Assembly (NCBI RefSeq): GCF_000384475.1
Contig: NZ_ARWB01000001.1
Coordinates: 4,144,123-4,208,122, forward strand
Direction of reading: 5' to 3'
DNA: 64,000 nt
Origin: Methylopila sp. M107
GTDB lineage: Bacteria; Pseudomonadota; Alphaproteobacteria; Rhizobiales; Methylopilaceae
The notes under the pieces were generated by a model, which was given only the letters and a program-made list of their open reading frames with translations, was not told where the DNA came from and did not search any database. Positions 44,810 to 53,146 of the stretch are shown in pieces (positions within the stretch are counted from its first letter, which is position 1; every line of letters begins with the position of its first letter). Position numbers and translations under genes: made by a program.

Positions 44810-45100
44810 ATGTTGAGCGCCTTCGTCTACATCATGGCGAGCGGACCGAACGGCGTCCTGTATGTCGGCGTCACCAGCGACCTCGTGCGCCGTGTGTTCC
44901 AGCACCGCACAGGCGCGGTTGAAGGCTTCACCAAGCGCTACGGGATCAAGACGCTGGTCTGGTTCGAGGTCCATGACGAGATCACGGCCGCGATCGCGCG
45001 CGAGAAGGCGCTGAAGCACTGGACGCGGGCGCGAAAGGTGCGGCTGATCCAGTCCGAAAACCCCGACTGGCGCGACCTGTGGCCGGACATCTGCGCGTGA
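44810..45100 (+). CDS. Stand-alone GIY-YIG nuclease domain protein
   Basis: A 96-residue protein made of one GIY-YIG domain and nothing else. Seen: AFVYIMASGPNGVLYVGVTSDLVRRVFQHR, where VYI (6-8) and YVG (18-20) are the GIY/YIG equivalents, R27/R28 and H32 follow, and the catalytic glutamate is probably E66 in IAREKALKHW. FTKRYGIKTLVWFEVH is typical of the small YhbQ/UPF0213-like group. ATG 44810 is chosen, because upstream extension would translate the repeat. The gene is bracketed by direct copies of the family A repeat. Function in vivo is unknown. DNA cleavage is expected from the fold, and a link to repeat spread is my inference. Confidence 0.88.
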   Translation: MLSAFVYIMASGPNGVLYVGVTSDLVRRVFQHRTGAVEGFTKRYGIKTLVWFEVHDEITAAIAREKALKHWTRARKVRLIQSENPDWRDLWPDICA

Positions 45101-45114
45101 AGTGTTTTCAGGAC

Positions 45115-45180
45115 TTTCGCCCGACCCACCGCCCGTCATGCCCGCGCCTTCGCGGGTATCCACGACTTGGGCGTGAAGCG
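45115..45180. repeat. Family A repeat, copy 5, left half with leader
   Basis: TTTCGCCCGACCCACCGCCC then CGTCATGCCCGCGCCTTCGC and GGGTATCCACGACTTGGGCGTGAAGCG. It matches 44635-44700 with few differences, in direct orientation, 480 bases further on. The right arm is missing. The copies at 44635 and here enclose the GIY-YIG gene. Confidence 0.82.
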
Positions 45181-45250
45181 CAGGTCTTCGGGAGTGACGC
45201 CTCTCCGCGCGGAATGCCGCAACCTCCGTGATCTCGCGCAACCTCTCCGC

Positions 45251-45347
45251 CATCATGCCCGGCGAATGCCGGGTATCCACGACTTGGGCGGTGCGCTCTA
45301 CGATTTCAGGAAGTCGTGGATACCCGCGCTGCCGCGCGGGCATGACC
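45251..45347. repeat. Family A repeat, copy 6
   Basis: A full-length copy, CATCATGCCCGGCGAATGCC to CCGCGCGGGCATGAC, with the GGGTATCCACGACTTGGGCG body and GTCGTGGATACCCGCGCTGC arm. It ends 45 bases before the DUF2971 start codon. No gene is seen in 45101-45392. Confidence 0.87.
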
Positions 45348-45392
45348 CCGCTCATCACCATATAAAGTTCGCAGACACTTGGAAAATCAGCG

Positions 45393-46361
45393 ATGAGCCA
45401 AATCGACATCATGGCGTTGTTCGCCAGTCTCTACGATGACATTTCTGAAGACGATGATTTCGAGAAAAAGAAACCGCTTTTGGCTCATTACACTACTGTT
45501 GAGACTCTCGAGAAAATAGTCTCCAACAATGAGATATGGTTCTCAAACCCACTGCTAATGAATGATTATGAGGAAGTAAGGACGGGTTTCTTCTATGGAT
45601 CTCGTGCACTTAGAAACAGTCAATTGCTTCGAGCGGCTCTTGAAACAGAAGAAAGGTACGCTTCATTTCAGCATTACGTAGAGTATTATATCAACGAGTA
45701 CGACGAAAAACATTTGCTGGATACTTATGTTTTCTGCGTTGCCGAGCATGAGAGCGGTGACGATGACGGGCTTCTCTCCATGTGGCGCGGCTATGGTGGT
45801 AACGGACGAGGGGTGGCCATTGTATTCAACTCAGAAAAATTGGGTTCTGTTGAACAAAGTCCAATAATCTTCTCTAAAGTACATTATGTGTCTCAAGACG
45901 AGCGTGAGTCATGGCTAGACGTGATTTGCGAGAAGGCGTCGCAGCTAATTGGCGAAGCCAGAATTTCCGATGATAATATTTACATGGTAGCGTACGCCTT
46001 AGTCGAGCGGATCAAGATTGCGGCCTTGTTTTCAAAACATAAGGGATTTCGCGAAGAGCAGGAATGGCGAGCAGTCTACTTGTCGGAGAAAGATTCAGAG
46101 AAGGTCTTTCATGAAAATTTCCACTACATTGTTGGTGGGAGGGGCGTCGAGCCCAAGTTTAGGTTAAAATTTGAATTCGTGCCGGGCGTTACGCCGGAGG
46201 CGTTTAATCTGAACAATATCGTCGAATCAATAATATTGGGGCCAGGATCATCTTCTGCTCTTTCGGAAAAATCTATCAGAAGAATGTTGACGCTTTGCGG
46301 TCGACAAGATCTCGCGCAGAAATTGAAGATATCATCTATTCCTTATCGACCTCTAGGTTAG
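45393..46361 (+). CDS. DUF2971 family protein, AT-rich accessory gene
   Basis: A 322-residue protein of the DUF2971 type. Seen: KPLLAHYTTVETLEKIVSNNEIWFSNPLLMNDYEEVRTG (the H-Y-T and N-D-x-E motifs that define the family), VFCVAEHESGDDDGLLSMWRGYGGNGRGVAIVFN, and HKGFREEQEWRAVYLSE. These conserved residues resemble a nucleotide- or ADP-ribosyl-transferase-like pocket, but no activity is established. Members occur scattered and often in accessory regions. This gene is much richer in A+T than every neighbour, with different codon use, and stands between a repeat and the ETF-QO gene, ending 8 bases from its stop. Recent horizontal gain is very likely. A defence role is a hypothesis only. Confidence 0.85.
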   Translation: MSQIDIMALFASLYDDISEDDDFEKKKPLLAHYTTVETLEKIVSNNEIWFSNPLLMNDYEEVRTGFFYGSRALRNSQLLRAALETEERYASFQHYVEYYINEYDEKHLLDTYVFCVAEHESGDDDGLLSMWRGYGGNGRGVAIVFNSEKLGSVEQSPIIFSKVHYVSQDERESWLDVICEKASQLIGEARISDDNIYMVAYALVERIKIAALFSKHKGFREEQEWRAVYLSEKDSEKVFHENFHYIVGGRGVEPKFRLKFEFVPGVTPEAFNLNNIVESIILGPGSSSALSEKSIRRMLTLCGRQDLAQKLKISSIPYRPLG

Positions 46362-46369
46362 CAGCTTAC

Positions 46370-48043
46370 TCACATCCCCGAATAATTCGGCCCCCCGCCG
46401 CCCTCTGGCGCGACCCACGTAATATTCTGGTTCGGGTCCTTGATATCGCACGTCTTGCAGTGCACGCAGTTCTGCGCGTTGATCTGATATTTCGGGGCGT
46501 CCGGCCCCTCTTCCAGCCATTCATAGACGCCGGCCGGGCAATAACGCTGCGACAGCCCGCCGAACACGTCGTGCTCGGATGATTTCTGGAGCGCAAGATC
46601 CTTCACCACCAGATGCACCGGCTGGTGCTCCTCGTGGTTGGTGTTGGACAGGAACACGGAGCTGAGCTTGTCGAAGGTCAGCTTTCCGTCCGGCTTCGGG
46701 TAGGCGATCTTCTGGAATTCGGACGCCGGCTTCGTCGCCTTGTAGTCCGGCTTGCCGTGCGAGAGCGTCCCGAACAGCTTTATGCCGAACTGCTCCGCCC
46801 ACATGGCGAGGCCCCCCAGCATCACGCCGAGGCGGGTGCCGTAGCGCGACCAGAGCGGCTTGACGTTGCGGACCGGGGCGAGGTCCTGTCCGACGGGGCC
46901 CGAGCGCCACGCCTCCTCGTAAGCCGTCAGCTCGTCGCCGGCGCGGCCCGCGTCGAGGGCTTCCTTGATCTTTTCGGCGGCCAGCATGCCCGTGAGCACG
47001 GCGTTGTGGCTGCCCTTGATGCGCGGCACGTTGACAAAGCCGGCCGAGCAGCCGGCGAGCGCCCCGCCGGGGAAGACCAGCTTCGGCACCGACTGGAACC
47101 CGCCCTCGGTGATGGCGCGCGCGCCGTAGGAGAGGCGCTTACCCCCCGCAAAGACGTCGCGGATATTCGGGTGCGTCTTGAAGCGCTGGAACTCGTCGAA
47201 GGGGGAGAGATACGGGTTCTGGTAGTTGAGGTGCAGCACGAAGCCGACCGCGACCAGGTTGTCGCCAAAATGGTAGAGGAACGAGCCGCCGCCGGTCTTG
47301 TCGTCGAGCGGCCAGCCGAACGAATGCTGCACCCGGCCGGGCTTGTGCTTTTCCGGCGCGACCTGCCAGAGCTCCTTCAGGCCGATGCCGAATTTCTGGG
47401 GGTCGCGGCCGTCCGAGAGCTTGAATTTCTCGATCAGCTGTTTTGACAGCTGGCCGCGCACGCCTTCGGTGAACAGCGTGTACTTGCCCTTGAGCTCCAT
47501 GCCGCGGGTGAAGTTGGGGCCCGGCGTTCCGTCGCGCGCGACCCCCATGTCGCCGGTCGCGACGCCGACGACCTCGCCCTTGTCGCCGTAGAGGATCTCG
47601 TTCGCGGAGAAGCCCGGATAGATCTCGACGCCGAGCGCTTCGGCCTGCTGGCCGAGCCAGCGGCAGACGTCGCCGAGCGAGACGACATAGGCCCCGTGAT
47701 TCGACAGGATCTTGGGCATGCCGAAGTTCGGCAGCGTGAAGCCGCTCTTTTCGGTGAGGTAGAGGAAGACGTCCTCGCTCACTTCCGATTTCGCGAAGTC
47801 GCTGTCGTCGCGCCAGTTCGGCAGCAGGGCGTCGAGGCCCTTCGGGTCGACGACCGCGCCGGACAGGATGTGGGCGCCGACCTCGGAGCCTTTTTCCAGC
47901 ACGACGACGGAGATGTTCTCGTCGAGCTGCTTGAGCTTGATCGCGGCGGAAAGGCCCGCGGGACCCGCGCCCACGATGACGACGTCGTAATCCATGCCTT
48001 CGCGTTCGGGCAGGGTCTCGGCGCCTTCGGTTGCTTCGCTCAT
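46370..48043 (-). CDS. Electron-transfer flavoprotein:ubiquinone oxidoreductase
   Basis: A 557-residue membrane-associated ETF-QO that passes electrons from acyl-CoA and related dehydrogenases, through ETF, to ubiquinone. Seen: N-terminal FAD fold YDVVIVGAGPAGLSAAIKLKQL, the LEKGSEVGAHILSGAVVDP segment, FTEGVRGQLSKQLI, the quinone-side HFGDNLVAVGFVLHLNYQNPY, GFVNVPRIKGSHNAVLTGMLAAE, and the C-terminal 4Fe-4S domain (CPAGVYEW...INAQNCVHCKTCDIKDP). The ATG at 48043 gives the family N-terminus, and the frame to 48130 is not needed. It fits with the FadJ/thiolase genes later in the window. Confidence 0.97.
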   Translation of the reverse strand: MSEATEGAETLPEREGMDYDVVIVGAGPAGLSAAIKLKQLDENISVVVLEKGSEVGAHILSGAVVDPKGLDALLPNWRDDSDFAKSEVSEDVFLYLTEKSGFTLPNFGMPKILSNHGAYVVSLGDVCRWLGQQAEALGVEIYPGFSANEILYGDKGEVVGVATGDMGVARDGTPGPNFTRGMELKGKYTLFTEGVRGQLSKQLIEKFKLSDGRDPQKFGIGLKELWQVAPEKHKPGRVQHSFGWPLDDKTGGGSFLYHFGDNLVAVGFVLHLNYQNPYLSPFDEFQRFKTHPNIRDVFAGGKRLSYGARAITEGGFQSVPKLVFPGGALAGCSAGFVNVPRIKGSHNAVLTGMLAAEKIKEALDAGRAGDELTAYEEAWRSGPVGQDLAPVRNVKPLWSRYGTRLGVMLGGLAMWAEQFGIKLFGTLSHGKPDYKATKPASEFQKIAYPKPDGKLTFDKLSSVFLSNTNHEEHQPVHLVVKDLALQKSSEHDVFGGLSQRYCPAGVYEWLEEGPDAPKYQINAQNCVHCKTCDIKDPNQNITWVAPEGGGGPNYSGM

Positions 48044-48172
48044 CTTCAGTCCGACGCTCCACGGCTCGCCTGCGCCGCGCAAAAATGCTGCGGCGCAAAG
48101 CAGTCTGGAACGGTTCGCATCGTTCCGCACGCAATGCTAGGGCGACGATAGTCCGCGACGAGATGGCAGGGG

Positions 48173-48207
48173 CGAAACGGCGGCGTTTCACGCACGCCGC
48201 CGTTTCG
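48173..48207 (-). terminator. Hairpin between aqpZ and the ETF-QO gene
   Basis: A perfect 14-bp stem CGAAACGGCGGCGT (48173-48186) and complement (48194-48207) with a 7-base loop, starting 13 bases after the aqpZ stop. There is no clear T-tract, so intrinsic termination may be partial. Confidence 0.6.
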
Positions 48208-48220
48208 ATCGGGCGTCGCG

Positions 48221-48961
48221 TCAGGGGACGCGGCGCTCCTCGACCACCGTGGTGGTGTCGATCTTGGTGTCGGCGTGCAGCCAGCGGGTGAGGGCGCCGG
48301 CGACCAGCGCGCCGAGGATGGGGGCGAGCCAGAACAGCCAGAGCTGGCCGAGATACTGCCCGCCCGCGATGATCGCCGGCCCCGTGGAGCGCGCCGGGTT
48401 GACCGAGGTGTTGGTCACCGGGATCGAGATCAGGTGGATCAGCACCAGCGCGAGCCCGATCGGGATGCCGGCGAAGCCGGTCGCGGCGCCCTTCGAGGTG
48501 GTGCCGATGATGATGAACAGGAAGAAGAAGGTGGTGAGCGCCTCGATCAGGAAGCTCGCTTCCAGCGAATACTTGCCCGGCGACAGCGCGCCATAGCCGT
48601 TCGAGGCGAAGCCGCCGACCTCGGCGCCGGCCTTGCCGGTGAAGATCACGTAGAGCGTCGCCGCCGCCGCGATCGCGCCGAGCGTCTGCGCCACGATGTA
48701 GGGCAGCACGTGGACGTTGGCCGAGCGCCCCGCGGCCCAGAGGCCGAGCGTCACGGCCGGGTTGAAGTGGCCGCCCGAGATGTGCCCGACCGCATAGGCC
48801 ATCGACAGCACGGTGAGCCCGAACGCGAAGGCGACGCCCAGGAAGCCGATGCCGAGTTCGGGAAAGGCGGCCGAGAGCAGCGCCGAGCCGCAGCCTCCGA
48901 ACACCAGCCAGAAGGTGCCGAAGAATTCCGCGACCACGCGCCGCGTCATGTCGTCGTTCAT
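48221..48961 (-). CDS. aqpZ: Aquaporin Z-type water channel
   Basis: A 246-residue MIP-family channel in the inner membrane. Six helices and both half-helix NPA motifs are seen: [17 protein letters not shown] and [15 protein letters not shown]. The selectivity filter looks water-selective: F near the N-terminal helix and R after the second NPA (NPAR). ATG 48961 has GGGAGA 8 bases upstream. A later ATG at 48949 and earlier ones (to 49024) are less supported. The gene stands alone, followed by a hairpin. Confidence 0.93.
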   Translation of the reverse strand: MNDDMTRRVVAEFFGTFWLVFGGCGSALLSAAFPELGIGFLGVAFAFGLTVLSMAYAVGHISGGHFNPAVTLGLWAAGRSANVHVLPYIVAQTLGAIAAAATLYVIFTGKAGAEVGGFASNGYGALSPGKYSLEASFLIEALTTFFFLFIIIGTTSKGAATGFAGIPIGLALVLIHLISIPVTNTSVNPARSTGPAIIAGGQYLGQLWLFWLAPILGALVAGALTRWLHADTKIDTTTVVEERRVP

Positions 48962-49128
48962 GAGACCGTCTCCCAAGGACTGGCCCTGCGCCAGCATCAA
49001 GATTAACGGTCGAACGATCATCAACCTGCTCGCCTGCGTCCATCGGATAATTCGGCGCTATGCACAGCTTTTGCGTGCGCGATCGGCGCCGCGCTACCCC
49101 CCCCCCCCTTGCGATCGAAAAGCGCGAC

Positions 49129-49166
49129 AAAAAAAGGGACGGGCGACGCGTCGCGCCGCCCGTCCC
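49129..49166 (-). terminator. Terminator of the metalloprotease gene
   Basis: Arms GGGACGGGCG (about 49136-49145) and CGCCCGTCCC (49157-49166) enclose a further palindromic GACGCGTC. On the minus strand the stem is followed directly by a run of seven or eight T. It lies 59 bases past the stop at 49225. A homopolymer of 11 C (49097-49107) lies just beyond. Confidence 0.82.
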
Positions 49167-49224
49167 GCTTCATTTGGGTGAGGACCGGGCCGCGATGGAG
49201 CGCGGCCCGGGCCTGTCGCGTCGG

Positions 49225-51273
49225 TCAGTCCTCGACCACGCGGCGCTTCTCGAGGCGCTTGTAGTCATCGAGATCGAACTCGCGCAGGTCCGACGGGGCC
49301 ACCAGCGTGCTGGCCTTCTCGGAGGCCGCGCCGGTCGCGCCGATCGAGCCGCCGTCGAACACGAGGTTGTCCCACTCGACATAGCTGGCGCGCAGCGGTC
49401 CCTTGACGCCGTCGCCGTTGATGTCGGTCGGCGACAGCGACTGGATCGTGCCGTTGCGGTTCCAGTCGACGTCCTTGTTCGAGTTGGTCTTCCGTTCGTA
49501 GATCGTGCCGTTGTAGACCCAGCGCGCGCCGTAATGCGTGATGTCGCCGGTCTTCGACCTGATCCCCTTGCGCTCGTCGAGCTTGTTCTCTTCGCGCTTC
49601 TTCAGGGCGAAGCGCTCGTAGTCGAGATAGGGCTTCTTGTTCTTGAGCAGCCACGGGAACTGGTTGAGGTAGCTCATCACGCTGAGGTGGTTGGGCTTGT
49701 AGTTCACGTGGTCGACGCCGCCATGCATGAGGCCGAGATTGTGGCCGAGCTCGTGCATGATGGTGCCGGCGCGCTCCTGGAAGGTCCCGGGGTTAGACGG
49801 GAATGCGCCGAGCGATTCGATGAAGTCGCTCGCCGGAATGCCGCGCGAAATGCCGCTCGACGTTCCGCCGCTATAGGAGTGAGCGTTCAGCATGCGGTGA
49901 TAGACCACCCGCTCGGCCTCGCTGACCAGCGGGTTCATGATGGCGTCGAATTGGGTCCAGACCGGATTCAGGTCCGGGTCGTGCGGCACCTTGCCGAGGT
50001 TCTTGTAGTGGACCGTGATGCCCTTGGAGCCGTCCGGGTTGTCGACCGGCGCCCGCGCGAAAGCCTCCGCCACCGCGTCGAGCTGGGCCGCCGTCGGCTG
50101 ATGCGTGTTCGCCTCGGTCGGGCTTTTGTCCATCCAGGCGTAGGCGATGTAGAGGTCCTTCTTCTCCGGATTGGCGCCCGGCAGCTTCACGTCGATCGTG
50201 CCGTCGGCGTCGAAATCGAGGCCGTCCTTCTCCCAGACGTCCAGCAGGCCGTCGCCGTCGGTGTCCTTGTCGACCTCGCCCTCGGCCGACAGTTCGAAAT
50301 AGGCGAGGAAGATGTTGTCGTCGTTGGACGGGTTCAGCGTCTTGATGGTGATCTGCTTGTCGCCCTTCTTCATGAAGGGCAGCAAGGAGTAGCGCTCGTC
50401 GTCGCTGCGCTGGTTGATGGGGAAACCGGTCGGATTGGACGGGTTCGTGGTGGTGTCCCCGATGCCGCCGGCCGTGATCAGGCCGCCATTGGCGGATTCG
50501 CCGTCATCCTCGCCGCCGGCCGCCGTCGTCATGCGCTGGCCGTTCACGTCGATGATCGAGTATTGCTGGATGCCGCCGGTCTGGAAGCTGTACGAGATGC
50601 CGAGGCCCATATTGGCCAGCGCGTTCTTCCCCTGCGGGTTGATCGCGTCGTCCGTCGTGATCGAGAACACGTCGCCGGTCGTCTTCAGGCCGCCGAACAG
50701 CAGCGCCACCGTCTTGGAGCGCTTGTCGTCCGGGGTCTTGAACACGACGAGCAGCGTCGTGCCGTCGATCTCGTTCACCGACTCCGTGACGTTGAAGTTG
50801 ATGTCGCCGGGGGCGGCGGCGTCGAGCTTGTCCTTCACGATGTCCGTGACGTCGCCGAGCACGGAGGTGAAGAAGCCCGCCGCGAAGGTGGCGTCGTTCG
50901 ACTGGGAGATCTTCCAGGAGACGCTCTCGCCGTCGATCTTGACGGCGCCGTTCGGGATGGCCGCGCCGTTGAAGGCGGTCGCGGTCAGGTAGGCCTTGGC
51001 CACCTTGGCGGTCTTGCTCGGCTTCTTGGCCGAGACCGTATAGCCGCCGAACACCTTGCCGCCGGCGTCGACCGACAGCGTGACCTTGCCGAACTTGCGG
51101 TAGAACACCTTGAGGCCCTGCGGCACGTCCGGCGCATAGTCCGGCCGGGCGACCTGCGGCTTGCTCACGTAACTGGGCGGCACCGTCCCCGGAGTCTGCG
51201 CTCCGGCGGGCGCGGCGAACGCCACGGCCACGGCGACGGCCGCCACCCTCCTTGCAATGCTTGCCATGCTCAT
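49225..51273 (-). CDS. Secreted metzincin-like metalloprotease with calcium-binding segment
   Basis: A 682-residue exported protein. The signal peptide is about residues 1-26 (SIARRVAAVAVAVAFAAPAGAQ). A long N-terminal beta-rich region (about 30-330) precedes a calcium-loop segment DKDTDGDGLLDVWEKDGLDFDADGTID (about 345-372), then a zinc-protease domain with HELGHNLGLMHGG (H507, E508, H511, H517) and the Met-turn VMSYLNQ. This is the extended metzincin signature HExxHxxGxxH. The C-terminal ~100 residues include another acidic DINGDGV. The start ATG (51273) has GGGGAGA upstream, and the longer frame to 51423 lacks support. The substrate is unknown. It is probably secreted or on the surface, and a T-tract terminator follows. 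Confidence 0.88.
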   Translation of the reverse strand: MSMASIARRVAAVAVAVAFAAPAGAQTPGTVPPSYVSKPQVARPDYAPDVPQGLKVFYRKFGKVTLSVDAGGKVFGGYTVSAKKPSKTAKVAKAYLTATAFNGAAIPNGAVKIDGESVSWKISQSNDATFAAGFFTSVLGDVTDIVKDKLDAAAPGDINFNVTESVNEIDGTTLLVVFKTPDDKRSKTVALLFGGLKTTGDVFSITTDDAINPQGKNALANMGLGISYSFQTGGIQQYSIIDVNGQRMTTAAGGEDDGESANGGLITAGGIGDTTTNPSNPTGFPINQRSDDERYSLLPFMKKGDKQITIKTLNPSNDDNIFLAYFELSAEGEVDKDTDGDGLLDVWEKDGLDFDADGTIDVKLPGANPEKKDLYIAYAWMDKSPTEANTHQPTAAQLDAVAEAFARAPVDNPDGSKGITVHYKNLGKVPHDPDLNPVWTQFDAIMNPLVSEAERVVYHRMLNAHSYSGGTSSGISRGIPASDFIESLGAFPSNPGTFQERAGTIMHELGHNLGLMHGGVDHVNYKPNHLSVMSYLNQFPWLLKNKKPYLDYERFALKKREENKLDERKGIRSKTGDITHYGARWVYNGTIYERKTNSNKDVDWNRNGTIQSLSPTDINGDGVKGPLRASYVEWDNLVFDGGSIGATGAASEKASTLVAPSDLREFDLDDYKRLEKRRVVED

Positions 51274-51717
51274 TGCGACGTCTCCCCGTTTGTTCTTGAC
51301 GTGCAAAACCTCCGGCGTCGCGTCGGTCACGCGGAACACGCGACTAACGTTCAACGGGCGCTGAGTTGCACGTACCGACAGTTGTGGGGCGTAGAACGGC
51401 GCGGAAACAGTCAGTAAGACCACGTATGAGCAGAACGTCGGGGCCGGCGTTCCGGCCGCCTTTCTCGCGACGGCGCGCGAATTCTATGAGCGTTTGGCGA
51501 AACATCCCGTCGACCGGGCGCGAGCTCATCGCCGGCCGAGCCCTCGGACGGTATGAAGCATCGTCGTCCGCGCTCCGTCCGTCGCTTCGCCGTTCACTCG
51601 AAAGTGCGCGATTGTGCGCTTGCACGGTCGAGCCTTCGCGAAAGCTGGGTCCAGTGCGGGTCGGGACCGCGACGCCCGTCGGGAGCGACGCCGCGAAGCC
51701 CGATGGGAAGCGGGCGG
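51274..51717. other. Upstream region of the metalloprotease gene, no gene seen
   Basis: These 444 bases lie between two minus-strand genes. Frames on both strands give only Arg/Ala-rich shadows. No repeats of families A-C are present. The region most likely carries the protease promoter, but I cannot point to a convincing -35/-10 pair. Confidence 0.45.
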
Positions 51718-52779
51718 CTACTCGGGCGATTGCTCGATGACGCCGCGCCAGCCGAGCCCGCGATAGGTCTCGTAGCCGGGCGTCTCGTGGAAGGCGACGA
51801 TGCGGCCGGCGGCGTCGATCCGGACGCCGCTCGGGCGGCCGCCGCTGTCGACGGGAAAGCGTTCGGTCAGGATGCCCTTGCCGTCGGAAGCGGCGATCAC
51901 GCGGTTCGCGGCGTCGATCAGCAGCACGCGCGAGCGTGCGGCTTCGGCTGGCGCCAGACGCACGCCCTCGACGACCGCGCGAGCCTGCGGCTCCCAGTCG
52001 AAATGGATCGCGAGCACGCCGGTGGGGCGCCCGTCGACCGCCCCGCCCTCGCGCACGCTCGCCACATAGGTCGCGACCTGCGCGCCGCCGAGCTTGGCGC
52101 AGCGGTCGATGTCCGCGACCGCAAAGTCGTCGCCGGAGGCGAGTTGCCGGCCGAGCGCGAACCAGCGTTCGTGATGGACGTCGGCGCCGACGACGTTGAA
52201 CCGGTCGGGGCGGCCGTTGGCGATCACCCGGCCATTCAGGTCGCAAAGCCAGAGATCCAGATAGACCGTGTAGGACGACAGGATGACGCCGAGCCGGTGG
52301 CTCGCGAAGGACCGCGTCTCGGCGTTCGGGCTGCGGGCGCAATCGACGACCGCGGAGTCCGTCGCCCACCAGCGGACGTCGCATGTGCGTTCGTATAGGT
52401 TGCGGTCGATGACCTCGACGGCGTTGAGCGCGAGATCAACCAGCCGCTCGCTGCGGGCCGAGGCCGCCAGCGCCTCGACGGCGAGGCGCAGCTGGTCCAC
52501 GCGGTCCGTCAGATCGACGCCGAGGCCTTCCGCAAGCCGCCGGATTTCGTTCGCGACCGACTTCACCTCCTGCGCGACCACCGAGAAGCCGGCCCCTTTC
52601 TCGCCCGCATGCGCGGCCTCGATCAGCGCATTGAGCGCCAGCAGGTGCATGCGATGAGTGATGTTCTGGATTGCGGCGATATTGGACGCCGCCGTGACCT
52701 TGAGGTCCTGCGCCGACGCGCCGACCACGCTCGACAGGGAATGCTTTTCGGTCACCGCCGCATGCGTCGCCATGATCAT
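51718..52779 (-). CDS. Soluble chemoreceptor-like protein with signalling domain before a Cache-like sensor
   Basis: A 353-residue protein without a membrane helix. The N-terminal part (about 15-105) is a short methyl-accepting signalling segment: AASNIAAIQNITHRMHLLALNALIEAAHAGEKGAGFSVVAQEVKSVANEIRRLAEGLGVDLTDRV, the receptor hairpin tip region. The C-terminal part (about 130-350) resembles a Cache-type sensor: YTVYLDLWLCDLNGRVIANGRPDRFNVVGADVHHERWFALGRQLASGDDFAVADI... and GVLAIHFDWEPQARAVVEG. The usual order (sensor, membrane, signalling) is reversed and the membrane part is missing. It probably acts in the cytoplasm, with an array or alone. ATGs at 52779 and 52773 are possible. Confidence 0.85.
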   Translation of the reverse strand: MIMATHAAVTEKHSLSSVVGASAQDLKVTAASNIAAIQNITHRMHLLALNALIEAAHAGEKGAGFSVVAQEVKSVANEIRRLAEGLGVDLTDRVDQLRLAVEALAASARSERLVDLALNAVEVIDRNLYERTCDVRWWATDSAVVDCARSPNAETRSFASHRLGVILSSYTVYLDLWLCDLNGRVIANGRPDRFNVVGADVHHERWFALGRQLASGDDFAVADIDRCAKLGGAQVATYVASVREGGAVDGRPTGVLAIHFDWEPQARAVVEGVRLAPAEAARSRVLLIDAANRVIAASDGKGILTERFPVDSGGRPSGVRIDAAGRIVAFHETPGYETYRGLGWRGVIEQSPE

Positions 52780-53146
52780 TATTCCGAAGATGTTGCACTG
52801 CGGAAGATCGAGGTCGTTCGGTTAGCAAATGGTAAAAATTCTGTAGAAATGTAGTGTTATCGCGTATTGATCAGTTGAACGATAAACCTGTGTTGGTCGA
52901 GATTTAATCATGTGCCGGGCTGCTTTGCAGATACGGTCAGTATAGCGCCGTATCGCGCCCATATATTGAGCGGATGCACGCAATTTAATCGTCTGGCGAT
53001 GTCCCGACGAGCGTGTCGTCGAAGTTGGACGGGTTCTGATCGCCGTAGATGATTGCCGTTGCGAGCCTTGCGGAGGTCGGCCGATACGGTATCCGTGGGT
53101 CTTGCCGTGGACGGCACGACTATCGAAACAGGCGCATTCATCGCCG
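52780..53146. other. AT-richer intergenic region upstream of the receptor-like gene
   Basis: These 367 bases are lower in GC than the coding flanks, for instance around 52826-52910 and 52955-53000. They precede the minus-strand receptor gene and follow the minus-strand cdsA stop, so they probably carry the receptor promoter. An 84-residue frame at 52908-53162 has no ribosome site or family likeness. No repeat or RNA gene is recognised. Confidence 0.5.
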
